This document shows positions 10,049-22,052 of a stretch of 64,000 nt of DNA, in pieces. The translations under genes and the position numbers were made by a program. The notes under the pieces were generated by a model. The model searched no databases. It saw only the letters and a list, made by a program, of their open reading frames with translations, and was not told where the DNA came from. Position 1 is the stretch's first letter, and every line of letters starts with the position of its first letter. This DNA comes from Alitta virens (lineage: Eukaryota > Annelida > Polychaeta > Phyllodocida > Nereididae): the NCBI GenBank assembly GCA_932294295.1, contig OW028582.1, positions 1,681,015 to 1,745,014 of the forward strand, read 5' to 3'.

Positions 10049-13000
10049 ATGGACTTTAACGAGTTCCTTGAACGAAGTTTTGACTTGTTAGACTCTTATC
10101 GAGGAGCAGAAAGTGACGGCGAGAAACAGGGATTGCTAGAAACATATGTCGCTGGTCTTGATAACGGAAAATCACCAAAAATCCCAGAGTTTACGGAAGG
10201 TCCGAATCATTTTGTACACAATTATAGCAGTAAAGGATACATATAGAATATAATGGGCAAAGTACTTTTAATAATAAAAGAAATAATTGCTATTATGAAA
10301 ATTATGTAAGAGATATGGTGCTGTTAGCATAAGGTAAAGTCCTTGTAAAGAAAAATGATTCAGTTTTACAGTAAGAATTCAGTGTGACAAAAGTAATGAA
10401 ATAATGAATGATGGAAATAAACTTAATTGTTAGTTGCTGCGGAAAGTGCAGTCTGTATTCCTGAGTTATGCTTCATGATTGTTGTTCGTTTCAGGTCTGG
10501 ACTGGTTCAATGTGAACAACCCTTTGAGTTTCCAAGGACTTTTGAAGGGCAAGGTCGTCCTTCTGGATTTCTTTACGTATTGTTGCATCAATTGTCTTCA
10601 TATTCTTCCTGATCTCCACGCTCTGGAAGATGCGTTTCCCGAATCAGAAGGATTTATTGTTCTCGGTAAGGCACTTTGTTTGAATGTGTTTTAATGGCGT
10701 GAACTAAGTGTCAGGAATTTTATTGTATTTTCTGATAAATATGTTTTTAGATATTTTATTATTCTCCAACATTGATTTGCAAGTATACATAAAACAATCA
10801 ATATGATAGAAATTAAATATACGATGTGTTGGAAGGGGAAACAACCAAGTATTTACAAAGACGGCCATCTGGAGACCACTGAAAGATTGCATTTATTTGA
10901 GAAAAAAAGGACAGAAAAGAAATTGTGTATTATACTTTGTATTTGTAATCGACAAATTTTGTGATTGCAATTTTTCTGTCCAATGTAATTACCAGTACTT
11001 ATCCAATTGCAATTTGTATGAGCTCTTATCGCATGTTCGGTTGCATTTTTAATTTCATGTTGTAACTGAGTAAATGCTTATTTCAGCAAACAATGTATTT
11101 CCTCCGCAAGTTGAGAACCAGGATAAGATACTTAATATTTTGTCGTGATCCATGGAAAATAGATGAACTTTAAATTAAAAAAAACTTTCATATATGCAAC
11201 ATAAATGTTCCTCGGTTATTGGATGATCTTTTCCTGGGTTATCTTACGTGCAACGGATATATAATTTTTTGGGTTTAGTGCAGTATAGCAGACCCAAATT
11301 ATTGACCATATTTGGCATCCATAAAACATGAAAAAAATCTGCATTTTTGAGCAAATTTCGTTCTGGCACACAATAAGAATGCATTTGTGTAGAGTAGCGG
11401 GGGTTTGGGGGCAGCAGCCTCATGAAAAAGGGAAATAAACTATGATAAACTTGCGTTTTTGTCTCAGCGCCGCCGTTAGTTTGTGACATCACTAGTTGAA
11501 TTCAAGCATTTTACGTCATAGGCCTGGCAACGAGGGTCGCTAAATATGGTCAATAATTTGGGTCCGCTATACTGCACTTTTTCCAATTTATTTAATACTG
11601 GCCTTTTAAGATAATTCTTGCATTCGCAGGTGTCCATTCGGCCAAATTTGACAACGAGAAGGACTCGGGGAACATCAGAAATGCTATTCTTCGATACAAC
11701 ATCACTCATCCGGTGGTGAACGACTCGGAAGCGTCACTTTGGTCGTCTTTGATGGTCCAGTGTTGGCCGACGCTGGTGTTAGTTGGACCAGAAGGAGAAC
11801 TGCTTCTCAGTCTCGCTGGAGAAGGACATCGGTCACTTCTACTGAGTCTGTTGCCGCTGGTGCTTGACCATTACCGGCAGAAGGGGACGCTCGGCAATCA
11901 TGCAGTAGGTATGAAAGTTATTAGAGACTTGCTTTACAATTTGGCGACTTGACAGGATGTATCATATGTTGCTTGTGTGTTAAATTTGTGATCCCTTCTA
12001 CTCAGTGTCTGTGCTGGGGCAAGTGAAGGCTCCACCCATGGGGTAAATGTGTATCATGAGGCAAGGTCTAGACTTTCCATATCTATCTATCTATGTGTAT
12101 GTATGTATCTATCTGTCTATCTACCTATCTATCTATCTATCCGTCTGTCTATCTATCTATCTATCTATCTATCTAGATTAATGGGACTACTTTTATATTA
12201 AGGGAATAATGATGATGATATGACATTCATAATATTCTGTTAGGTCTTATTCCATTTAAAAAAGGGGGGGGGGGGTTGGACCTGAAATTTTTTAGATCCC
12301 CACCCCGACATCTAGTTTTTATTGAACCCCCGCTTTTTCTACATTAAGATATAAAGAAAATATTGGTCAACCATCCCCCCCCCCCCCCTCCCATATCTAA
12401 AAATTCTTCAGGTCTGCCCCCACCCCTTCTTTAAAAAATGGAACAGCCCTTAGTTGGATGTCTGTGTACTTACGTCAAAATACAATGCAAAAAGTTTTGT
12501 ATATTTATGAATTTATGAGCTTGTGTTTAAATGTAAATAAGTGTCATTTTTTGTTTATACATGTGAAACACATCATAAAGTGTGATGCATTGCTTTTATG
12601 TAGGAGTTTCTTTGGAAAAAGACAGCCTTAAGCCGTCGCCATTGCTCTACCCTGGGAAAGTTGCCCTGGACGCGGCGGGAAAACGGCTGGCTATTGCGGA
12701 CACATCTCACCACCGGATTCTCATCGTGGATGCATTAGGAAATGTCCAGGTACAAGAATTGGTGTCAGTATTTTCTTGATCACAAATCTGAGGGTTTTGT
12801 AGTTATTTTAGCTGACAATACACTGGCATTTATTCTAGGGCTCTTTATCGTTTGATTCAAACGATACGATATGCACCATCGATACACTCATTCGATACAC
12901 GATACGTATCGGCGATACATATTCATAGCTATATATAAGTAAAAATGTATCATTCAAATAGGACGTTTAGGGAATCAGACATTTCAGGTTTGGACGTTTT

Positions 13001-16000
13001 GGTTGTCAGACGTTTTGACTTGATACTGCTCCAAGCAAGCTAATCACTGATTGGCTGTTATATTTTGGGACTACTCATTTCGACCAATCGCAGCGCATAA
13101 CACAAAGTAATCAAAATGGCGGTTGTCACTGATAATCACGACGATCTTAGCTACTTTTGAAAGGAAATTGGTTTATATTTTGCATCTTAGGGACAGAATA
13201 ACTATATTTTATGGTTAACCGATTTGATACTGAAAATCACACGTCGTATACCGGTTCTTTTATCGATTGCTTGTTACCGGTGTGACCGATAATCACCGAA
13301 CCGGTGTAGAGCCCTAATTTATTCCGAATGCAGTACTGCAACATACACATGTATACGAGTTCACTGCACCCTCAATGTCTAAAAGGACTGACTTTTAACC
13401 GAAACCTTTCTGTATGTCTACACAGGGAATTAAAAACCACAGAAAAGTTAGGAAGACATTGATTGATTGTTTATTGCCATAACCGGTTTTAACGGCAAGA
13501 CATTTATTGATTGTTAAAAGGCCCATAGCCAAGGGTGGGTTGTTTGGCACCCAACTTGGCCCAGGTCCACATTAGGGAATACTATTTTACATGTTACACT
13601 CGGCGACAGTGATTTTCGCCACGACAGCGAGATTCACCCCCCTAAAACATGATTATACACATTGCAACAACTTGATTTGTTACAAAACCAATTGTATAGA
13701 TCATTGACAGTGTTCTAACACTGCGGCAGCCATCTAAAAGGTGTTTATTGTAATTTTAGGGGGGTGGCGAATCTCGCTGTCGTGGCGAAATTCACTGTCG
13801 CTGAGTGTAACACCATAATTTATTAAAGCAAATTGTACAGATGGTCCACAATTTATGAAAAAGACCCACCCAACATTGACGGCTGGCTACGGACCAAAAA
13901 ATTAATTTATTGCCGTACACAGTTTTAACTGGAAGTAACACATAATCATGTGCACAGTGCCTATATAATTAGAACATTTGGCCTTATAGCACAAGAGATG
14001 ATAGTAAAGCTGATACTGAAAGTTGCACATCTTATATTTTGCATTAATGATTCAGGAATGCGTCGGAGGACCAGAACCTGGCCATAATGACGGACCTCTT
14101 GGTTCTGCTCGGTTTAACGCTCCGCAGGGAATCGTGTGGAAGGACAACAGCCTTTACGTTGCAGACACAGAAAACCACAGAATCAGAAAGGTAAGGGGAA
14201 AATAGACATTAGAATAACGAGGCCTGTCTTAAAAATGTTTCTGTTGCGGGTTACATGACACTTGAAAAACCCATCGGGTAGGTAGGAATTTCTGGTTTTT
14301 TTATATACCTCAGAAAATACCAATATTTAAAGCCCGGAATATTTTGAAGACTAAAAAAAAAAAGATAATTTTGTCATACGCCCTGATATTTTTCTATTCG
14401 GTCGCCTAACCCGTAACAGGAATATTATTAAGACTGACCCAACATTAAATTGCAAAATGCTCTTTATGGTCATCTTGACTTGGCACGGGACTTTCTAGCA
14501 CAATAAACTGCAAGATATGCAATAGGATTTGCAAGAGCATCGGCAAATATTATGTATTCGTCCCCGCAGTGCCTGGCATTTGGTAGAAAATAAGGGAATC
14601 GCTAAACCAATATGTCGTATACAATGCACCCTATCCCCATTGTCGTTTTTATCCAGCAGGTTGCGAAAGCAAGCCTTCAGGATATTGTCAGAGGAAAGAA
14701 AAGCTGATTGGTTCAGAATTTCTCAAATGATATAACTTATCAGAGATTGAGCCGAGCATCACACAGTAGGGCTCAGGAGACCTTTAGATCAATTGTGCAA
14801 AAAAGTTCGGCTCGACTTGTCAGAAAAGATGAAGCTAATTTCTAAAATAAGCTTAAAAATACCGAGCAAATCATGTACTAACCCCTACCAACAGGGGCGC
14901 TGCCGTCGCCACTAGCGGGCTGCTGCATTGTGGGCTTGATGCTTGATTCTAGGACCTATGCATGCCAGCGTTGTATATATATGTCGGAATTATGTTGAAT
15001 TTTAATGCCAAAGAAGTTCTACGAACTGAAGGAGGACTCCTTAGTTGCTCCCCTGCTTTAAGTGCTTATCCACGACAGTAACACCACCTTCTGGATTCAG
15101 CGTCGATAGGCTCTAGTCATCTCCTGTTTACAAGTCGTTGCATTGAATAAATCAACTTTTTAGTTGTATTACATTAATCAACATCAGATTTAGAGATAGT
15201 CTTTGATAAGATAGAAACGGGTGAAATCTCACAGGATGTTTTTGAAAATTGATTAACCCGTTAATCGAGAAATTTGAACAAACTGGTTGGCAGTTGCTGC
15301 TGCGAATGCCTTGTTTCAGTGGATAAGGTGTTGAACTCGCGTGCACAAGGTCTTAAACCACTGATTCACTCCACCCAGGTGCAAATGGGCACTTGGCCAT
15401 AGGCAGCAGTGGCGACGGGGAGAAAAAGCACCACAAGAGGTCACTGCCACCGTAGCGGATAACTATTGTTTGATAACGTCAACTATTCTCAGTATTCTGT
15501 GATGTCATCCATTGTAGTGACGTCATCATATTGTCTTTTTAATCTGCTACGGTTGTAGTGCCCCCTGTAGGCTCTGTTACTTTTTCTCCCTATTATAGAG
15601 TGCTTAGCCTGATGGGCTAACTATGGGCTGTATATCGCCCAGGGAGTTGAGAAAGGCTCATGCTTGAACAGGCCTGCCGAGGGTCAGTTGCGACTAGTTG
15701 AAGCAGTGAAAACAGGCTGTAAAACAAAGAAATTACAATACATAATGTTGTTCGCAGGTGGATCTGGACGACAGAACAGTGACCACCATCGCAGGGACCG
15801 GTACGCAAGGCCAAGACAAAGAGGGAGGCAAACCTGGCCTTGAGCAACCAATCAGCTCTCCGTGGGACGTTGCGTTGTGTTCGTCAGTTGACGGGGAGGA
15901 GGATGTGGTGTTGCTCATCGCCATGGCAGGGACGCATCAAATCTGGGTGTTTTTCCTGAAGGACTGCGAGTGGACCAAAGGAATGTGAGTATAACTTCCA

Positions 16001-18547
16001 TATTGCCATTACTATCCTAAGGGCTGTTCCATTTAAAAAAGAGGGGGGCAGGAAGACCCACCCTGCTTTTTATCCAGAAGGTTTGCAAGTGTGGCTCGTC
16101 AATAGGGGATTAAAGGACCTCTCGTACTAAGTACTTGGCAAATGCAAATTTGCATTCCCTTTAATTCATAGGTTAGCAAAGGTACAAACTAGTCGGGAGA
16201 CTCGCGTTAAGACACTGCAGTGTCGCTGTCATGTGGGTCATCTTTGGTACTTGTCAGTGATATTATAATGTTATTAAGACAAATATATCTCAACAATTCT
16301 TAATATTCCGTCAGGAAATACCCGGCTGGAACTTGCGTCAGATTTGCAGGAAGTGGAAATGAAGAGAACAGAAATAATGCGTGAGTATTGTCGGCCATGT
16401 TTGATTTTGATTTCATTCCGATAAAATGGGATTACATCTTGTTTTTATAAATAATAGCAAATCTAATGTAAGCACTATGAATTTTGTGAAATCGCATCGA
16501 GATGAAATAATTTTTCCGGACCATAAACTTGATTGTTTTCTTTGTTTTGTTTTTGGTGTTTTTTTGCATTGTTATAAAACTCTAATTTTTTCGCTAAGTT
16601 GTGTGTGCGATATTTTCATTCTATGCTACTAGCACAAGGTGGATAATGGCAAATACTTAAAAAGATTGCATCAAGCAACTGAGTTTGCTTAAATTTCAAC
16701 ATAAAAAAAGGAGAAAAAGTAGCTTGAAATAACTAAATGAATTCTCATGTAAATTTGGATATCTTTGCTTTTCCAGTTACGCCCGAAAAGCCTCGTTCGC
16801 CCAGCCGTCTGGCCTTGCGCTCGGAAGTTTAATCCCAGGCAAGAAAGAACTTTTTGTGGCCGACAGCGAGAGTTCCAGTGTTCGCAGCATTTCTCTGGTA
16901 GATGGCGCTGTCAAAGCTGTGGTCGGAGGAGCTGCGGACCCCATGGTGAGTAGTGATATAAATGAACAGGAAATAAATTAAGTAATTCACTTCACTTTAA
17001 CTTGGTATTGTATTGTCAGCCTAAACAACCAATTGCCAGAGGCAGACATAATGATAAGATGATAAGGCTTGGAGTCCACAACATGTTAAAACAATGTATA
17101 CAGTTACACCCACTAGTGGGATCTTTTACTTGCCTCAGATTGGTAGTATTAGGGAGGATATTTCTAATGGTAAATTTATAAGTTAGTCTGTGTCAAAATA
17201 TTGTTTGGTTAATTTTCACAAGACATTACGGTGAGGTTGCCTTGATGCTCAAATATAATAAGTCTATCTATAGGCAACATTTGAGGTTTTTTCAGTATTA
17301 GCAGAATTTCTTTTTATCCTTCCAGAATCTTTTTGCGTTTGGAGACATTGATGGCAAAGGAAGGGAAGCCAAACTGCAGCACCCCCTAGGAGTAGCTGTG
17401 AGAACTAAAGACGACGGGTCGCAGTCCCTTATAGTGGCGGATTCATATAACCATAAAGTGAGCGAATCACGCATTATCTGATACTTATAAACGAATGTTA
17501 AAACTGCACTGTCTGGCAAAATTGCAAGTTTCTAAGACTTTATCAAATAGTTTAAATTGCCTAAATAAATCAAGACACTATCTTTGTATCAGCTAGTCAG
17601 TCTATCAGGCGTTAATTGCAAAAAATAAATCATGAATTGAAAGAAAATCCAGACCAAAACAATGAAAACGCAATGGAAATGGCATCATCACCCATTGTTG
17701 AGTATTGTGACGTCATCACTTGGTTTGTTTACATATTGGATTTCTGATGCCTCGAAAAACTCTATTTATATTATTTATTGTACCTTAAGGTTAAATTGCT
17801 GTGCACAAATGAGCATGCAATGGTAAAAGAGATCATGAGACAAGAAGGTAGTATTGGTTTATATAATAAATTGCGTATGATAAATCTAGTGACATAGGAC
17901 CTTTATTTAAGTTTCAAAGTGAGCTGATTTATCAAGTCATACGTCATGAATTTGTTATGTGCAGATAAAAGAAGTGGACCTCAAAACAAAGCAATCAGTG
18001 ACGGTGGTTAACGAAGGACTTCAGGAACCTGGAGGTCTGTGCGTCGACGCCTCGGGAAGATGGTTGTACATCGCAGACACCAACAACCATGCTGTTAAAG
18101 TACTTGATTTGGAATCCAATCATTTATCTGAGGTAAAGTTTTGTGTATGTCATTTCATCAAAATTGTTAGGGCTGTTCCATTTAAAAAGGGGGGGAGGGG
18201 TGGACCTAAACATTTTTAGACCCTCCACCCCTGATATCTGGTTTTTGACAGCCCGCCCCCCCCCCCCCCCCCCATTTTTTTCTACATTAAGATATTAAGA
18301 AAATACTGGTCAACCACTGCCCCCCCCTCCCAATTTCAGTTTTCCCCAGACCCTCCCCCCCGTCCCGATATTTAGAAAAATTTTTAGGTCCACCCCCCCT
18401 CCCCTCTTTTTAATTGGAACAGCCCTTAGCAGAGCTGCTAAGTTCAGGAATGGTGAATGAGTGAGTTTTGGCCCTTTCTTTGCAGAGAAAAAAAATCAAC
18501 CCTCCCTAACGGCAAGAACTTAGAGGGTTGCACTTTCCATATCTATC

Positions 18548-18582
<35 letters not shown>

Positions 18583-19977
18583 ACTCTATCTAACTCTATC
18601 TAACTCTATCTAACTCTATCTATCTATCTATCTATCTATCTATCCAGTTTAATTGGTGGTCCCTTGTACTCAATGTCTATGCTGAGGCAAGTAAAAGATC
18701 CCACCCATGGGGTAAATGTGTGACATGGGTGGACTCCTCCTCTCCCTCACCTTATCAATCAACCCTCGATAGTGGCAAGAACTTGCCTTAGAGGGCTGCA
18801 CTTTCCATATCTATCCAACCAGTTTACTTTAAAATGTAGATTTATTCTGGGTCTCTTAAATGAGACTAATTATATATGAAGAAAATACTCAAGTCTAGAC
18901 GAGTGAGGCAGAAACCAAATGAGTGAGACTCACTCTGAATGAGTGAGACTTGGTATGTGTTTAGCTTCGTCATGAAAGAAATATTATAAACGTCTGCTAT
19001 TTTTCAGTTGCTCGTCACATTTCCCGCTAAAACGAACGGAACCAAAAGTGCCGCACAGACCAATAAAGTGCCGCCAAAATCTGCGATCATACTTCAAGAA
19101 ACTGCAGTGGAGTTAAATCAATCAAGCGAAACTTCCTTGCAACTAAACGTATCGTTAGCGGAGGATCTGCATTTAACGGAAGGTGCCAGTATGCAGTGGA
19201 ACATCTATTCTCAAAATGGTAGGTTGGGTTAAGTTTATAAAATTACGTTTTTAAGATGGATTGCTACCAAATAATTATTTTGTTGAAAAAATTCGAATAG
19301 ATAGACAGACAGACAGACACTTTTATTCTGATCATGTATCGAAGTAATACTTGGTGCAGTGCAAGATAAGATGGAACTGTAGTTTAAATCAATAATTTAA
19401 CAAAAGGGGGGCGCCATGATTATTTTTGCTACAGCGCCCCCTACTATAAACGTGATTGTAGGAGATTGTGCAAAATAAATAATTAAGAGATTAATTTAAA
19501 ATATCAATAAAAGTGATAAACATCTCTTATTGTAGGTTGTACACGAGATTTCTTATTAACTTGGCTTCTTATACTCTTTCTTTAATTTATTTTACGCCAT
19601 GGTATAAACTGGTTTACAGACAATTTAGTGGCAATCTACCTTAAAGTTGACAGACTTTTTAACTTCTTTCCAACTGTTTCTCATCTTGTCTTCCAGATTA
19701 TGACGTATCACAACTTTTTGCCGAACAAAGCCAATTTAAAGGTTCGTTCGACACTATCGATAGTCAACCAAAATGGACTCTCAAATCGCCAAGTGATTTA
19801 CAAGAGACGGAAATTACAATTGAAACAAAAGTCTTCTTCTGTGACACGGAGGGCACTTGTAGAGTGAAAACTCTCGCTTTCATCGTACCCGTGAAGACTA
19901 TTACAGAAACCGTAGATGGTAGAGAAGAGAGTGAAACCTCAGAGCGTCAATTACAGTATCAAGTCTCTGTGTCATAA
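10049..19977 (+). CDS. NHLRC2: NHL repeat-containing protein 2 (thioredoxin-like plus NHL propeller), complete, 12 coding exons
   Basis: Exons: 10049-10199, 10495-10665, 11630-11908, 12604-12749, 14056-14190, 15758-15984, 16315-16380, 16777-16945, 17326-17457, 17965-18132, 19008-19218, 19697-19977. Every phase fits and the product is about 711 aa, close to the ~726 aa of vertebrate NHLRC2. Domain order is as in the family. Residues ~50-200 form a thioredoxin-like domain ([11 protein letters not shown], a CxxC site C81-I-N-C84, then LGVHSAKF and [11 protein letters not shown]). Residues ~205-560 hold NHL repeats with the usual signatures ([37 protein letters not shown]). The rest is a C-terminal beta domain. 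The protein is cytosolic and is needed for normal tissue development in vertebrates; its exact reaction is unsettled. The start ATG opens the conserved N-terminal region, just after a probable 5' UTR splice acceptor at 10019. No frameshift or stop was found. Confidence 0.95.
11271..11584. mobile_element. MITE, 'GTGCAGTATAGCGGACC' family, copy 3
   Basis: Left GGGTTTAGTGCAGTATAGCA, right CCGCTATACTGCACTTTTTC. Ends 45 bp before the NHLRC2 exon 3 acceptor (11629), the same placement as copy 1 in FCSK. Confidence 0.85.
12000..12176. repeat. SINE-2 tail fragment with (TATC)n
   Basis: Contains GGCTCCACCCATGGGGTAAA, the body motif of the second SINE family, followed by ACTTTCCATATCTATC and a degenerate TATC/TGTC microsatellite. 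Confidence 0.6.
12242..12450. mobile_element. Harbinger-type MITE (GGGCTGTTCCATTTAAA family), copy in NHLRC2 intron 4-5
   Basis: Flanked by TTA on both sides. The left end is AGGTCTTATTCCATTTAAA (diverged), the right end TTAAAAAATGGAACAGCCCT. Long G-runs on the left and C-runs on the right, with the family's core AAGATATAAAGAAAATA in the middle. Confidence 0.85.
12837..13316. mobile_element. MITE with ends AGGGCTC...ACCGGTGTAGAGCCCT
   Basis: Short terminal repeats AGGGCTC/GAGCCCT and internal CGATACGATA / ACCGGTGTGACCGATA blocks. A related element sits at 35053-35441 with ends AGGCTGTACACC and GGTGTACAGCCCT. Confidence 0.65.
13594..13811. mobile_element. MITE with long terminal inverted repeats (ACACTCGGCGACAGTG), copy 2
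   Basis: About 40 bp of inverted repeat: ACACTCGGCGACAGTGATTT at left against TTCACTGTCGCTGAGTGT at right, extended inward by GCCACGACAGCGAGATTC / GAATCTCGCTGTCGTGGC. A G/C-run follows each arm. Non-coding. Confidence 0.85.
15316..15415 (+). repeat. tRNA-like SINE fragment
   Basis: AGTGGATAAGGTGTTGAACT resembles a tRNA 5' half (box A region); a proper box B is weak (GGTCTTAAACCACTGATTC). It abuts the MITE at 15417. Confidence 0.4.
15417..15590. mobile_element. MITE with ends GGGGAGAAAAAG, copy 1
   Basis: Left GGGGAGAAAAAGCACCACAA, right GTTACTTTTTCTCCC. Internal GGTTGTAGTGCCCCCTGTAG matches, in reverse orientation, the copy at 31926-32328. Contains TGACGTCA. Confidence 0.75.
16021..16080. 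mobile_element. Harbinger-type MITE, one end only
   Basis: GGGCTGTTCCATTTAAAAAA with a TAA flank, then a short G-run. No right end is seen, so the copy is truncated. Confidence 0.6.
17000..17140 (-). repeat. SINE-2 fragment (reverse orientation)
   Basis: Contains CAATTGCCAGAGGCAGACAT, AATGATAAGATGATAAGGCT and ACTTGCCTCAG, the reverse of the body of the SINE at 42935-43230. Similar fragments lie at 26735-26850 and 39640-39780. Confidence 0.6.
18170..18425. mobile_element. Harbinger-type MITE, copy in NHLRC2 intron 10-11
   Basis: TTA flanks; left GGGCTGTTCCATTTAAAAAG, right AATTGGAACAGCCC. Two C-run blocks and the family core ATTAAGATATTAAGAAAATA are present. Confidence 0.9.
18500..18830. repeat. 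Two TATC-tailed units with SINE-2 body between
   Basis: First unit: GGCAAGAACTTAGAGGGTTG, then (TATC)n with four inserted AACTCTATCT steps (18580-18615). Then SINE-2 body (ATGTCTATGCTGAGGCAAGT, CCACCCATGGGGTAAATGTG). Then a second unit from CCCTCGATAGTGGCAAGAAC to TATC. Confidence 0.75.
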
Positions 19978-20006
19978 TATTCATTGCTTCAAAGCATTTC
20001 ATAATG

Positions 20007-20165
20007 TCAGACTTTTCAATCAACAGGGGGAGCTACATCCTGGTCCTCACTAGCATTGTGACATCATCAATGCACCCAATGACCTCATTGTTTGATTGCA
20101 TCATCAAAAATAACGTTTTAAGGACCGGCATGTAACTAGCTCCCCCTGGTGGCTCTAAAGTCCCC
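20007..20165. mobile_element. MITE with ends CAACAGGGGGAGCTAC, copy 2
   Basis: Left AATCAACAGGGGGAGCTACA, right ACTAGCTCCCCCTGGTGG, with the shared internal block GCACCCAATGACCTCATTG. It lies 30 bp beyond the NHLRC2 stop, within the probable 3' UTR. Confidence 0.7.
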
Positions 20166-20736
20166 AATTTAGATTCACTCGATGTCATTGAGTTTTGCCA
20201 CGATGTCAAAATTTGTCACCCCTAAAATACAATAAAACATACTACGTCTTGATAAAACTTCTCACGTAACCGGTGATGTTTTCGTGTATCAAGTATCTGA
20301 TAGATTCTGGTGTTTATCGTTTCTTTAATGTGACAAATTTCTATTGAAATCAATTGTGTATTTCCATAATGACGGAGCTAAAATGGTGCTAGAGTAAGCC
20401 AAATGACTATTGCTGTATTATTTAAGTGGTTAGGCAGTATCTCGAAAATGTATTAAGCAAGTGCCTTCAATATGTGGCTTTTTAGTGCTTGGCATTTTCA
20501 ATCGTTCAAATATTTTGTAACTGGTACATCTTTGGAATATTTTAGTTTACAATGAACAGAGAATGGGGGATTTTAGATATGTTTTTGGTGGGAGGAGAGC
20601 GTCGTTCTCTGGAAGAATATGTCGCCATTTACGAGTATTTGTTAGTATATTTTTGTAACCTTCTATATCTGTGTTAAATGGACTATAACAAAGCCTCAAG
20701 AACCTGATGTAATTGATACGATATAAATCACAATAA

Positions 20737-20991
20737 GGGCTGTTCCATTTAACAGTAAGGGGGGCGGGGGATGAACAGGAACGTTTTTGAAAAAGCAAGG
20801 ATTGTGGGGGGGGGGGGATCTTCAATGATAAAAACGGCGAGGGATGTGGATGACCAGTATTTTCTTAATATCTTAATGTAGAAAAAGAAGGGGTAGGGGA
20901 TTATGTTAAAAACAGAAGGCAGGGGGGAGGGTCTGAAAATGTTCCTGTCCAACCACCCCCCCCCCCCCTTTTAAAAAAAATGGAACAGCCC
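20737..20991. mobile_element. Harbinger-type MITE, intergenic copy
   Basis: TAA flanks on both sides; GGGCTGTTCCATTTAACAGT at left, AAAATGGAACAGCCC at right. Core ATTTTCTTAATATCTTAATG present between G- and C-runs. Confidence 0.9.
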
Positions 20992-22052
20992 TAACTTAAT
21001 TAAATATATTATGAGTTAATGAAGACAGTAATGCATGCCTGCTTTTTAATGTGCCATTGAATCTTTCGCTTCATGATGTTACAGACTTAGAATTTCATGC
21101 AACCTTTTTTCAGATGTATGAATTTATAAGTTAAAAAGAAAGTTTTTACGCATTGTTTTGATACTGTACATGAAATGAACGATTAAATTATTACTTTTAT
21201 TGAAAATCACCTTTGTATTATTCCTGTTGATTTACCTTACTGCGATAAGCGAGATTTATGTAATTAGAATGACGAATGGGTTCAAAAAGGTTGCGATATT
21301 TTATGGCTAAAATTGTACTTGCTCGATTGAATATCAGGGTGTATAATACTTTGTGGAAGGCCCAAGTGTTCAGAAAACATTGGTGATTATTTTATGCAAT
21401 TTTATTTTCATCATACTTGGTCTAAAATAGAGAGCCAGAATATAAAAGACACCCGGCAAAATTGAAACCAGATATCGGGGGTGGAGGTCTAATCATTTTC
21501 AGGTCCACCCCCCCCCCCCCCCCCAACAACTGTAATCCCTGACAAATGTAAAACCAATTTGGGATGGAGTAAAAAGCTATATAATGAAGGGTATTTTGTA
21601 CATAAAGAAATTTTGAACATATTAGGTCATAATAAATCATATAGCAATCTTTATTATTTTGTATATATAAAGATAATTTTAAATTATAAAGTCATATACC
21701 AATCCTGATTAGTAATTGAGAATGTACGGCCGAACTATGATAACTGTCGAACCAAACTTGGTGCAAGATATTCTCATAACGATGAGGTTACTTTTTGATT
21801 TAGCAGGAAAAGAATATATTTTTATTAGCAACAAAAAGTCATTTCTCAGGTATTTCAGAGCGGTAAAAAGATGGTTTATATTTGAGGTGGTGTCAAGGTG
21901 CTACCCTACTGTGCGTTATTAAAAACAAAATTTAAAAGGTCTCTATATTGTACATGCATCTCAAATTAGACGGGCACTATTTTGCCATGTTTACAGAGCT
22001 CTGGTGTTAATCAAAAGATGTACAGCATTTTAATAATTTATCAGGGTATACT

